This document shows, one piece after another, positions 26,917 through 41,300 of a stretch of 64,000 bases of DNA. Every line of letters begins with the position of its first letter. Position 1 is the stretch's first letter. The DNA comes from Sipunculus nudus. Taxonomy: Eukaryota; Annelida; Sipuncula; Golfingiida; Sipunculidae. The DNA lies in contig CM049314.1 of assembly GCA_026874595.1 (NCBI GenBank), positions 24,625,729-24,689,728 on the forward strand, in the 5' to 3' direction. A program made the position numbers and the translations under genes. A model generated the notes under the pieces. That model saw only the letters and a list, made by a program, of their open reading frames with translations, had not been told where the DNA came from and did no database searches.

Positions 26917-29900
26917 GTGTACATATTATATATAATCAAGATATTCACAACAATATTTACAAGTCAACAACAATATTTACTTATAACAATTAATCAATTT
27001 TGCTCTGCTTAACAAGGGAATCTTATTAATAATTATCAAAGAAAGCTGGTCCTTTTATAACTTAATTAAACAAGCCTTTATCAAAAGCTTTGATTAGCCT
27101 GTTTGTTATATTGCACAAACACAAACCGCTATTTAATGATGTACCATGAGTACACACTGAGTCACTTTGTTGATCACTGACTTGTGCTCACCCTAATTAG
27201 AAGCAGACCCCATTAAAATCTCAATAAACTTCAAAGCAGGTATGAAGGGATCGATCATTTGATTACAGGTGACTGCTCAAGTTATCAAACAGTCTCTCTA
27301 TATTGGTAGTTAGCATTGAGGTCTATTGTCTTATTGATGAATATTCTATTGATGTTATCGAAGCAGGTCGTCAGTTTGTCGTCGTCACGAACTGACTTGT
27401 TGTCAAGTCAAAATGTGTGTGATAAGCAATGACAGTTGATCGCTAACGTTATGACAAACTTACTTTCATGACTCACTTTTTTAAAATTAAATCCGCGCAA
27501 ATGTTATTTTCACATCGCTAAGACTAGTTATGAACTCCGATCAATTACCGCAGCATAGTGAATGCGACCGCGGTGTCAGAAATACAATGGGAGTTCTATT
27601 CGATGAATATTAATGAGGGATTTCCCCTAGAGCACGTGATCCTTTACCGTAAAGATGTTTAGACAATCGTTAAACAAATATGATGTGTTCAAAGATAGGC
27701 TGTGCTAAAAAAAAATAATGGTACACAGGCATCAGAATTAAAGAATTGTGTTGTTTTACATGTTCCCTCGCAATATTCGCGGAATTTTCATTTTTGGAGA
27801 AAGATTAAAACCACGCGGGCCCTGGGCCATTGACACCTGGAGGGGTATTGTGAATTAATGTTCAATTCACCGCGGGGAAAGTAGGTCACCATTGCAACCT
27901 TCACATTCAAGAGACGGTCAATGGCACGGTCGTTTTAGTCTTAACTTAGGACGCCAGGTGCCACTACCGCTACACCAGGCGGTCGCTTAACGGAGGTAAA
28001 GACCAGCGACCGGCCACATCTGAGAGGTTGGTGGTCGCGTACCACAAACGGTCGCTCAACACAGGGGCATTAAAGAATGATTAAACTCGGTGCATTCATT
28101 TTTCGGTCGTAAGTCACAGACGGTCGCTGGCGGCAGTGGTCGCTTGGTTCAGGTTTCACTGTACTTCACAGAACCACTGGAAAATATACCCTAATTATAT
28201 ACATAATTAAATGAATATTGCATTTGTGTCAAACATTTTTTACAGATTAGCAGAAATGTATAATACGATAATAGAAGTATACATTCTTGATTTTAGTCAA
28301 AACTTAGAAAGCCTTCACTTCAGCCAGTGAAACACAATTTGATTGTATTAAAAGAGAGTTAAATCAGTAAATATTATAAACTGTTGCACATACTGCCGGT
28401 ACCTATTTGCACTGAGATTAAAATTAATGAATGCTTGAGTGAGCAGATATACTGCCACTATGCCAACCAAATAAATGAAAAATACCTGAATTTTTTTAGA
28501 TGGGAAGTGATAAAATGGAAGATCAGTGAGTAATTGAGGGATCTTGGAGGGGGGAGGGATTTTTAAAATCTAATCAAGATATAAGATTACATCATTCGGC
28601 AAAAAGGGAATTTATAAACATAAATCCTGTTGGACTCAAGTAAAAACATAACCTCCTTGACAGGGTTTGAAAATGCATGTCCAGGATTTGCAGGAAACCA
28701 CATAGCCACAGTTTGGGACTGGGAGAATGCCTGCCTGTCATCTGGAGTGTCTGTGAAGTACAGTAAACACCAGATAATTCTCTGAATACAAGCTCCTGCT
28801 GAGTGATTGGTTCCACAGTTTATCCCAAGGGGAACTGTCTGTCCTTGTACTAAAGTTTACCCCAGGGGCAGTGGTTAAAATGTCCAGTTCACCCCACTGG
28901 TTCTGCCCAGCAGGGGGGTCTATTTATATATCTTGTGTCTGTCCTGATGTCTTTGTGTGTGATCACCAGGAATGGCTCTCTGATGACAGGAGCCAGTTTA
29001 ATAGGGTATGGGGATTGTACCCTTGAGGCCTGGTTGCTGTGGTGACCAATAGCATCTCAGCCAGGTCACTGGGAATCTGAGGATGTCAGGGATTAAACCC
29101 AGATCTATATGTACAGAGTTCACGAGGTTCACCTTGCATCCTGCTCTGAAACCTTTGGGTTCCTGATCTTCACAGGTACATAGTTATCAATTTAGGTATC
29201 CAGGTGCTCAGTATAACAAGTTTGGAAAGTATGAAATTTAATTTAAATCTGATATTATTAATTTTATTTTTATTTCCTTACTGTCCACATGACGATTCTT
29301 AAGCTACGGACTGCTTAAATTGTTGCATATATTAAGTATATTAAAGTTTGGGTATTATGTCAGATGTTCTTCCTGTATGATGTAAATATTCATCCATTCT
29401 TCATCTCATCAAATTTATTTACAGAACATAAATAAAATCAGTGATGGACCTTATCTCTCACAAATATATGATTACATAGGTGATTTGCCAATCAGATGCT
29501 GTTAAACTCTATTTTTATTCTTTCCACTGTGGGACATTGACAGATCATTATGACATGGAGTTATTATGACAGGGTAAATTTTGTGTTTTAAAATAAGCAT
29601 GGCAGTAATTGAAGTATTCTAAAAAAAAATGTAAAAATGCATTAGTAATTGATGCAAACAACCTGATGGTTGATCTTGCAGTGCCATAATTGATTTGAAA
29701 TTTTTGCACATAAATTGTGATCAGAAACTGTGTGCTTTATATACATTATGCATGCAAACTAGAGAAAAGTGTGCATTTACTAAAAAAAACTTAATTTCTA
29801 AGTTACTTTTTAGACAGCTAGGCCACTTAGAATAATGACAGTGATAGCCTGTGTGTACGCCTATGTATGATGTACCTGTCTATATTTCACAAATGGATCT

Positions 29901-32900
29901 TTATACAAATCACCTGCCCGACCACAATACTATTGTATGGTTCAAAAGCTTATACTTCTAAACAACCAAATATTTCCAATTATCAGTCAGTAGAGGTTAT
30001 CCGATTTTTACCTCTTGTTGATCACTGTTTGAACTGGTTTTTACTGATGATCATTTTGGAAATTACAAGCAATTCCCAACACTAACGTAAGTCTGTACAG
30101 TACACTTTATCTGGTAGTTACATGATGTGTTCATAATGCATGGAGGCCTCACAGTGAACAATGTTTAGTTATTTATGTTGAAGTCCCGGGCCATCTTGCC
30201 AGTCATTTCTAATCAACTGTTCCAGTGAATCATGTTGTTTGTATATGCTACCCAGGGCTGACTAATCATTATGTGTAACAATAATATACACACACCCACA
30301 ATATATATATATTTATATGGTCAGCTTTGCTTGTAAAAGTCAGATTGGTCTTGGCTCAGGTACTTCATGACAGACCTGCTTTGTGTCACGATCTGTTTCT
30401 CATCCATTTGTGATCGAGATCAGCATCACTGCCACCGTTTTGCGAACTTTACATGCCCAGTAAAAATTTGAGTCAAAATTGATTCAATTTCAACAGGACC
30501 ACCTGCAAAATTCTTTTGTGAACTATGTTGGAGCTGAATTCCAGAAGTTGACAGTCCAGAAGTTAAACTTCACACATTGCTGCACACTGGACTATGGGAA
30601 TTCTGTTATGATTCACCAATGTGGGCTTAGTTAGCCAAAAGCATTCTTTTGGTTTCTTCTCTACACCTATGTGTCCAATCACTGCCAAATTTTCAGGAAA
30701 TATATTTCCATATTATAGCTGCCCAAAGAGTCCCCTTTTAAATATTTTCATGAATATATATAATTTATATATATATTATGAATGGTTCATCAAAAGCATT
30801 TATAAGATATTCATGTGTCTCCATTTGTAGTACAGAATAAAAAGTAATAAAACTGATATTCCTTGTTAGAATAAAGGGTATATATACTGCTCATGTTTAG
30901 ATTTTAAACATGTCAATACAGGGAATGTCACAAAATATTGATACAATGTTAAACCTTCAGTTGCAATGTATTGTTGCACCTGTGTCATATTAAAAGCCTT
31001 AGTTTAGAAGGTAGAAATAATGCATTGTCGGGAAATTGGATACCAGTAACATAATAACCATATAAATAGGGGAGGAGAAGAAATAATGGCAAATCTTAAG
31101 AATTTATTGTTACTCTTCAGTGGTCCTTAATTTAGTTGGAGCAGGTAAAAGCAACAGCTAAATTAACAGTGTAAAAGATTTAGGGAAACATGCCTGGGAT
31201 TGCAACAAGAACCATACGTTCAAAATTAGAAGAACTAAAAAAAAGAGGCTGGTCAGGATTCCTGATTGTGGCGAATGTATTAGTTCCAGGGTTCTATAAT
31301 GGTAGTCATTAATGATTTATGAAATTGAGAATATACATGTTGAATGATACTTGCCGTCGCAAAATATATAATAACCGAAGGTAACACTTGTTGCATGACC
31401 AAGCTGGCAATCATTTGTAACGATGCCCTGGGGAAGTGTACAGTTAACATAAGAGTCTGGTTGCATGGGGAACACCAGCAAAAATAATCACCAGTCCCAG
31501 GTCTGGATACAGTGCAGGGTTGGACATTCACAGAATACTACTGTCACAGGGATCAAGTAAACCCAGAATATTACTAACCCTTGCAGCAAGAAATAAGTGC
31601 CTTAGATTTTTTTAGCTCAGCTGACTATAAGTCATCTGAGCTATAGTCGTGGTCCATTGTCCGTCGTCCGTCCGTCTGTCCGTCCGTCCGTCCGTCCGTA
31701 GATGTGGCACGTTTTGAAACCGTAAGACCTAGGAATCCAAAATTCGGCATAATGTTAGATGTCCCCAAGATCTCCTACCAAGCCGAAAACTGGGTCTTTG
31801 CAACTTTGTTCCTTTGAGAAATTAAGGAAAACCCAGAAATTATGTCTGTATTATTTAATTTAAAAAAGTTCTGGGCCCAAACATAATGCATTTTGAAAAA
31901 AATAAGGAAAGATATTTGATCACTTAACACAAAAAATGTTAAAGCTGTGGACCTTTTTTCCAGTAATATAACTTAAATTAATCAAAATTAAATTGTATAC
32001 CCAAAATTAGATGAAAATCTTTTAAATTTTTTAAAATATTAATAAAAATAAAAAATTGGTACCTTAAATTTTGCCCAACTTTGACCATGGCACGTTTTTT
32101 TCCTGTAAGTACTGTGGATTTAATTTTCACAGCATGTTTTTGTCAGCATTTCAACTGTTAACACCAAAAATTTGAAACCAGTTGATCAAAAACTGTAGAT
32201 TTTAATCAAGTTTTCAAGCACCTTGTAACATATTGTTTACATCAAGCTAGTGTTGTGCAGTTTGCAAAAGCTCAGCTCCCCAGCTTCAGCTCTTAAGTTC
32301 CTTAAATTCAGCATACAGTTAGATGTCTCCAAAATCCCCTACCATGCCAAGAATTTGGTCACTAGGACTTAATACCTTCGAGATATTAATGAAAAACTTC
32401 ATTTTTCCATTGAAAACCCATTGTTACACTTCAAGACTGCCTAATATCAAAACCACTGATGTGACTTTAATCATAAACAATATACATATTTTTCATTCTC
32501 TATGCACATCCCAGAATGATGTCAGTATTGCGTAATTGTTTTAAGTTATGGGCCCAAACATAATGCACTTTGTAAAAAATCAAGAAATATATTTACTCCC
32601 TTAACAAGAGCATTGCTAGAGATTTTTTTGTCAGGGATGTAACATTATTTAATCAAGATTCAATTGAATACCCAAAATTAGTTCTGAATTTTTCAAATTT
32701 TATAAGTTATTAGTATAAATATAGAATTAGTACCTTAAATTTTGCCCAACTGTGACCATGGCACGTTTGTTTTCCGTGAGCACTGTTGATATAATTTTCA
32801 TATCATGCACACATAAGGATTTCAGCTTTTTAGTTTAGAAAGCTGAAAGAAATTGGCCAAAAATTGTAGCTTTTATTAATGTTTTTTATGACACCCTGTC

Positions 32901-35348
32901 AGACTTTGGCTCTCTCCAGCCCCTCTTGAGTCACCTGTATGTTGACCTTGTTGACCTTTCATCAAATTATGCACGCTTGAGGCGAGGCATACAGGAATCC
33001 AGGCAGCTTATGGCCAGCCACAGTTGATCCAGGTGTCCAACCCAACTCATCTAGTAGTTTTAACAAACAACATAACAATAAACAACAAATTAATAAATTT
33101 TTATTGGTTTTTAATAACAAATTAAGGAAAAATAGAAAAGGAATTTGTTAGTTTATAATAACAGGAAATTAACTTGCAGTTACTGATGATATAAGAATCT
33201 TGTATCGATGGGTAGAATGTCACATATTCCAAATAACACCATGCAGTCACCTATGGCATTTTTCAGTTCAATTTTAATGATAAAGAAGTAAATCATATTA
33301 TTCATTACTAATCATTAGGGATCATATGAAGGAAATTAATGATAGACAAAGATGCAGTTGATAATATTAATCTAGATTCCTACTGTGTCTAGTGTGTACA
33401 TTGATGTGAAATTAGTCCAAAATGAATTTTTTACAGTTATTTTTTAATATAAATAAAAGCCATAAAACCAGGTACTTATGATCATTATTTAAATGTGTGA
33501 ATTTTGTATATTATGGATTCTCAACATCATTGTTTGGTGAAAATTGAATAAATACCAGACATGGTGCGAATACTTTGTAATTGTATTTAAATACGAATAT
33601 GATTATGTACTCGATTATAAAATTTCTTGCATAAAGAATGGGAATTCAGGTAAAAATGAAAGTATATGAATACTCGTGCAAATACTTTCAAAATGTATTC
33701 ATGAATGCATTCATGAATATATTCTTTAATATTATTTTAATAATCATATCAGTTATATTTAATTTTAAACAATCATATGATTCTCTTATTATTTTTAATA
33801 AAAATTATATTTGGGACAATATTTGTAATTTTTTTTAATAAATAGTTAAACTCTTATATTATATGTTCTGCTTATAAGTTATATGGCCAAGTCAAAATCT
33901 GTGTGACAAAAGTACTCCAATTGTTAATAAAATAAATGAAATTAATCCTCTTCCCTGTCTCCAAAGGTACTATCAAAATCATGTATAAGCTAAACAACAA
34001 CAACTCATAATACATCTTATATTTATTACCACACAAAACCAGCATGTGCCTCATTTCTAAATAATATTTTTTATCATATATAACAGCTGAGCGTCGTGAC
34101 CCATAGGTCCCTTGTTTATATTAGTTACATTTTAACTGATGAGATATTGATATCGATATTGAAGGCAAGGTTTGCATTATTTGTTGAACCATTATGTTGA
34201 ATTATTTTTGTCTGTTAACCAGGGCTCAACATTGACGGTTAACCACTTGCCTGGGGCAAGTGAAAGTTCCAGAAAATTAAGGGGAGGTCAACTAAAAGTC
34301 ACCTCCTACATCGCTGACAGGGCAAGTTGGTCCAACATAAAACCTTTATCCAAAGGCCTGAAAAAGGATGTTTGTGTTCTTAAATATGAGCAATAATTTT
34401 TGTAGGGCAGGTAAATATTCATGTAGGGCAAGTAAAAGCTAGATGTTATTTGCCTGACTGGTAAAAATTAATGTCGAGCCCTGTTAACTATTATTGTAGA
34501 AATCATATTCTTGATCATTTCTTTATTTGATGTCTTGAGTTTGATGTCAAGGGGCTTTGCACTAATACTGTTGTAAGGCTAGGGGGGCAGTTGTAGTGAG
34601 GCATATAACAATACATTGCTGCTAAATTAATTCATAAAAAAGTTTGATAACTTTTTGACGGGTTATTTTTTTGCTCTTGGTGTTAGATGTAGAGATTTTC
34701 AATGTGAAGCCCTGTAGACATAATTCATGGTATCAACCAATCAGAAACAGTCCTGAAATCACATGACCAGCCATCTTACTTAGCCCCTAATTAGGGGGAG
34801 GGCTAAAGTACCAAGGGTAAATTAGCAGTACACCTAAGCCAGGCATGGGGTTGCAAGTAATTGCAGGGGGTAGACTGATAACTCAGAACAGGTACTACAG
34901 GGGTAGGCATTGCTGGCTTTTGTTGTAACCAAGTCTTTACAGGGTAATGTTTCTGAGGTTTGGCCCCAGGATGAATTAGGTTTCTTGTCTGCATACCCAG
35001 AGGGGAGGCTCAATTTGCCTGCATTCATAACCAGCCGTATGTGTGGCCTTTTGTGCCGCTTTTTAAAAGTCTCCCTTAATATTGGTCCAGAGCCATGGTG
35101 TGCTGGGGAAAAAAATGTTGATTTGTGCCTTGCCTAATAAAATGTTGTCAGTAAGATGGCTGCCCTGACTTGTTTCTGCTCAAATGTTACATGATAATAG
35201 GCGGTTATGTAGGACCAGGATTCATGCCAAAGTCAAGATCCTGTGTTTATGAGAATTTACTCGTTTAATGAGTAAACTCTTGATTGAAGTGCAGATGCAG
35301 GTATGTGCAGATATTTTGATGCATCACTCCATTGTACATACACATATA

Positions 35349-35385
<37 letters not shown>

Positions 35386-38300
35386 CACACATGTACACAG
35401 GTATACATACACTATTCCTGTGTCATATGTAAACTGACCCCTGATAGAAATTGAGGCAGTACCTATGATTTAATATTTATTCCAAGTATTTTCTTTTATG
35501 GAATGTAAGCATAGGCTGATGAATCATTATGCACATTTTAATGTTCATAGAGACTGTAAAAAATTATCTACATTTGTCTATTGTAATATTACACTTTTAC
35601 AGGGAAAAAACTCAAAATCTCATGCCTTATATGTAATGTTATTAAAAAATATCAAGAAAATATTTAGTAATTTAATTTCAAAGTGCAAAACATGGATGGG
35701 TGCAGTTTCAAGGTTAAATTCTAGATATTTCACTCACTTATCTAAATGAACTGTGAGAATATTTTTTGTGACCATGGGAAATCAGCATAAAACTTCTTGG
35801 GGAGCTCCAGATGTAGACACTACTAGAGCGGGAGGTCCTAGTACTCCCTACCAATCCAACTGAACAACTGAATAAATGTCCACCTGAACAAGGAACATTG
35901 TTTTGGGTTTGTCTGTCTATCTGCTATCTGTCTGTCTGCCCCTCTGTCTGTCTGTCAGGTTTTTGTTTTCTTGTGATAACTTGATGTGATGACTTGATAA
36001 TATTATCCACTTTCATTCATATTTAGGTCAGTGATAGCTCTCATGCATACCTTGGTTTGGATTGGTTTTGGAGTTTTGTCTGAAAATTTATTATCACCAG
36101 CTCCAAAACAAACAAAAATTTCCCTTTTGTTCCCAATTCACAACAAAAATTATGAAATAGAGACATCTTCAGGGGACAATAAAAACTAAAACACAGGTAA
36201 TATGGCATGTGGAGACATCTCTTGGGGGAAATAAAACCTTAATCATATTGAGAAGGCAAGCATGAAGATCACAGGAAGCTAAAATAACAAAAGGGGGAAG
36301 CGGTGGACATAAATTCCACAAATTTTTAAATGAAATAATATGTGATTAATATTTAATTAATATGTATAATCATCAAATCAACATCAACTGACTTTTGGTT
36401 AAACTTTGCCATGGGCCAGTTCATAAATTGTGAAAACAGTGATGAAATTAAAACCACCTTGAAGCCATGTAAATTCTGTATGTTTGAGCTTGCTTCTTTA
36501 GGTTGTTCAGGGATAATACTCCCCATGTTTTCTGTGCTACTTTTGGCTCTTTTGTCCACCAGATTAAACCGTTGTAGTGGAATTCCTCTCTACCTACCTT
36601 TACACACCCAGTCTGTAGCTAATCTGTTCATTCATTGTCTGTCTGAATGGCTGTACACTGAATAGCCATTTGAGTTTGATTAATATTATAGACATTTCAT
36701 AAAATTGTTTGTGCATAATTAGTTTTTGTACTTGAGTTATAATTTTGTAACAGCAACTGTATTTCATACTCTCACCCAGAAGGGTTGAGTTAGGACATCG
36801 CAGGTAACGGTAGATCTTGTCTGTTTGTATGTGTATGTGTATTTCCCATTGAAAATGTCACACAAGGTATAGAATTATTTATACAACATCTTGGTCCTCC
36901 ATTTTAACATGGTCCTTACCCTTGTGACCCATATTCAAGAGTACAGTGTAGTTCTCACTTCACTCCCTAGATGGCAGTAGGGATGAGGTATGCAGTCTCT
37001 GAGAGTCCAGTCTCTTGTGTGCTGCTGCTCTCCTGAGAGACATTAGGCTGGGAAGTCCTTCTTCTTTCATATGCATACAAAGAAGTCCTCATCCAACAAA
37101 ACCCTGCTGTATAATTAACTTGAACATTCATTACACACATACACACACAGGATAACTAATACAGCATCAGACTCGAGGGAAGCTGGTATATGAAGCATGT
37201 ACTGCTTATATTGTTATCATATTACATATTATCATATTATATCATACTTACCAGCAAAACAATTAGTAAAATGATTGCCCATACAAACAGTTTCAAGGGA
37301 TCATTTTGAAGAATTAAATTGACATGTTATTTTAAAACATTGAATTTAAATTTCCTGGTTTCAGGGAATTGACTTTAAACAGTTCCTCGGGGGGCCGGGG
37401 GATAAATGAATATGTTCCATTTGGTTTGTGTATGTAAAATCTGGGAAAAGAAACACCAATGTTTATCATAAATTGAATGACCTATAAATGGGTGTAATCT
37501 GATATTCAAATATATGCCACATACAATTCAGACCTCCTACCCCAGAATGTCTTCTCACTAGATGGCAAAAACTCCTGATTGGTAAAATATGAGATTATTA
37601 AACATATAAGGGGATATTACCACATGTTATATCTGTAAACAGTGGCAAAATACCATTTGGCTGACTCAAAATCATCAAAGTCAGATATCATATTGTTATC
37701 ATCAGATGCATTTGGATACATAAATTATAATTGGTCATGTCAGGGAAAGCAACATTTAATATGTTATTATATTGTCTAAGTGCCATATTAGGCTTATGAA
37801 GTGAAACATCATTTGTCATGAGACTTTTACAGCACTTGATTGGTTAATTTTTTCAAAATAAATTTTATTTACGGGAAGTTTTTATATATATTTTTATAAA
37901 CAAGGAAGAAATATGGCCTTGAATATAAATTGTTATTTAGTTTATTTGTGTCGTATTGTATGATTGTATTAATATCATATTGTGAGACCCTATGTCTTAT
38001 CATGAGCAGAGAATTTGTTGGATTTTGTGGTGTGAGACAATGTACCATGACAGCCCTGGTGTGGTGGTTTGTTAGTAAAACCTCCAGATAAATAAACTCC
38101 AGTCACTACACACTAGTACACAGACATTATGTTAAGGGCATTATCCCTATACAGTACGGGCTCAGTTTATCAACACACATATGTCAGCAGTTTCAAATAG
38201 TTTTGGAATAATCTAATCAGAGCATTAACAATCCAGGTAGTTTTCAAAAGGATAGACCAAAATAGTACTGTACAACTGATTACAAGTAAGTGTCTGTGGA

Positions 38301-41300
38301 ATGTTGAAATAAGTTTTGCATAAATAGGAACCTAAACTCTGATGAGCCCTTTATGTTTACCCCTCATACTAATAGCGAGGTCCCAACATAAGGCTTGCTT
38401 AATTAATATAAATATGATTAATATAACTTTATAAAGTTATCACCGGGCATACTCAGGCATTTGTAATACAGAAGTGTCTGTAATAGAGGTGTCTGTAATA
38501 GAAATGTGTCTATAGTAATATAATAGTAACTGTATGTGTAAAGGAAGGGACCAAAGCTGTATTTACATTACCTTTAACATTTATGAAAGCAGTAAAAAAA
38601 GAGATATTAGTGTGTATTTTATGATTGTTGCTTTCTTATGTTTATTGATTTTTTTCACAATTATCAAATTCAATAATCATTTTGAGATTATTCTGTGATG
38701 TGATTTGTGTATGGTTTGCTAATTATGGAAAGTCATGCTTAAACTTTTCCTCTTTTTCTCTTTGCAGGCTGGACTATTAGAACTTGACACTGGCCCACAA
38801 ACAAAAAGTAAGTTAAAAAATATGTAACTGCACAATCTATCTAGTATCCTATCCCCAGTGATATTATGTGGAACAAGGTAATGTTTTATCAAAATGGGTC
38901 TGACTGCAATAATAAATGGCCCCACAACCTTATGGTGTAATGGTGAGGAAGGGAATTATGTACATGCTTCAATTCATCCAGATTCTTGTGTATTAACTAT
39001 ACCTGGACCCAGCTCTAGGAGCTAAAAGGACCTCTAGATGCCAGTAATCACACGAGTCTTTTATCTTTATCAAGTCTTCCTTTGTTAAAGCAGTTGTTCA
39101 TTTTGGAACAGACTTGAATGCAGCTATTAATCCATAGCATCTAATTTTAAGAATATAAAAGTATTCACCTTTATTGATTTCATACATCTAGTTTGATAGT
39201 TTAAATTGATGACCTAGTGTGTTATTTCAGCTATCCAAATGGTGGCAGTACCTCTATCATCGTCACAGCTGAAGACGCCCATCAAAGTAGAACCAAGTTT
39301 ATTACCCAAGGACTCTGGCTCACCAATGGTAAGGAAGGAATAACAGGCTGAAAAAGATTCCTAAATTTCACGACTATTTTCCTGTGAAAATTTAACTGTT
39401 GTTTTATCCAGCATTTATTCAGTAATCTATATATTGTCCCTCCTTTCCGCGGTATGGGGGACATTGATTTGGGTTTGTTTGTCTGTCTGTCCCTCTGTCT
39501 GTCAGATTTTCATTTCCATGTGATAATTTTCCTACATATTATCCAATTTCATTCAAATTAGATTCAGTGTTTGCTCTCATGTATACCTTGGTTGGGATTG
39601 GTTTTGGAATGTCGGTCTGAAAATTTAGTATCACCAGCTCCAAAACAAACAAAAAATTTCCCTGTTGTTCCCAATTCACAACAAAAATTGTGACATGTGG
39701 AGACATCTTCAGGGGAAAATAAAAATTAAAACATTTTCAGAAGGCAAGAATGCATGAAGATCACAGAAAACTGAAATAATAAGTGGCGGAAGTGGGGGAC
39801 ATAAATTCTACAAATTTGTTTGTTATTGAAAAGCATGAAGCTCCTTTGTCACTGTACATGTAAATGTTGAAGTTGTCAATGAAGCATACCTTAAAATGCT
39901 GCTTGGAGAATGTTAGATGGTTATGTTAATTTACTATGTCAACCATGATTGTGCAATCAAAACTCATATATATTTTTGATAAAAAAATTCATAAAAATGT
40001 TCGTCTCAGGTGGTCATAGGAAATGTCTTAAGGAGTATCGTGGGAGCCCTGGGGACTAAAGAAGGTATAAACATCTGTTAAAATATGCTTTCTTTTATTA
40101 GTTTGTCCTAGCCCTGTTTAAAAATTATATGAATAACATATTAACATGAAAAAAAATAAAGGTAAAGTTGGGTTGATATTCTGATAACAGCAGGTTTTCA
40201 GTCTCATCAAACTTAACACATTGCCTTCCTGCATGTTCTATTAGGAATGTTCATTCTTTTACCTGTTTTTGGTTCCTTAGAGAGCACACACCAAAGCACA
40301 TGCTATTTAACTGTTATGGTGTATAACCCATTCAGTCAGTGGTGAAGAGGATGCACCTATGTGGTTAAGAACCAGGACAGAGGTCATAGTGTAGAGAAGA
40401 GTCAGAAACAGGACTCAAACCTAAAACCACATTATTATAAGTCTCATGACATAACCATATCATCAACATGAGAAAAACACAAGTTAAAATCATAAAATGA
40501 TCAGTATCCAGATCGATGATATTTGCTGAGAGAGTAAAACTTCACCTAATGACCATCTACATTCAGCGATCACATCAAAATAAAGACCACATTTTTAAGG
40601 GCCCCATTCTTTTTTGCTACTATTAGACCTTGCTTAGATGACTACCTCGAAAATGCAATCCAGATGGTGATTATAATTTCAAGAATTCACTGTTCTTAGT
40701 TCAAGCCTCTAGATAATCAGTATCCCGGCTTAAGGAGGGAGGACAACTAGAATGGTCCGCATCTGTTTTCCATCCATTCCGCCCCATCACTGATGCTACA
40801 CTTTCCTAGTTACACTTGGAACTCGTTGTGCCACTAGACCATTGTTTATCACTGATATGTTGCCGTTTCAGATAATCGGGACTCCACAGCGTGTGGTCAG
40901 CAGTGCCCAGTTAATACCCAACAGTCCTGCACAGACAGCTCATGTTATCACAGCCCCAGTGTTAGAGTCACCAGGCTGGACGGGGTCACGCAAGAGAACC
41001 ACAGACTTGATAGATACAATGTCACTAGATTTATCAGACAGGTAAGACAGTCTTATACATGCATCTTATCGACCAGATACAGGTACCTCAGCCAATGCAA
41101 TGACATAAAATGCCTAGTCCATGTCGCAGCCAAGTAATTACCAGGTAATAATATCTATATGAGCAAAGCAGATCTGTAATAGTCCACTTGAGTGCATTGG
41201 GTTCAAATGCATCAAGCCCAGGGATGAAATATCATATAGGTATATCCAGTTTTTGAACACCAGGTGATAGCCATATTTGAATTGTTGCATTTTATTGCAG

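Larger units (their letters stand above)
17149..38767 (+). other. TFDP1: First recognised intron of the DP gene, 21.6 kb
   Basis: The donor is gtgaga and the acceptor tttttttgcag-type (ctctttgcag). It holds most of the large mobile elements listed separately (20051-21650, 26694-28161, 31613-34114, 34220-34483, 35890-36330). Outside those I see no exon with conserved sequence, only AT-rich DNA. Length alone makes enhancers or an alternative promoter possible, but no specific site is visible. Confidence 0.85.

Noticed and set aside
32323-32535. Frames beginning [13 protein letters not shown] / [13 protein letters not shown] in several element copies
   Set aside because: These follow the internal unit of the (CCGT)n element; the copies are in frame only briefly and end in AT-rich sequence.
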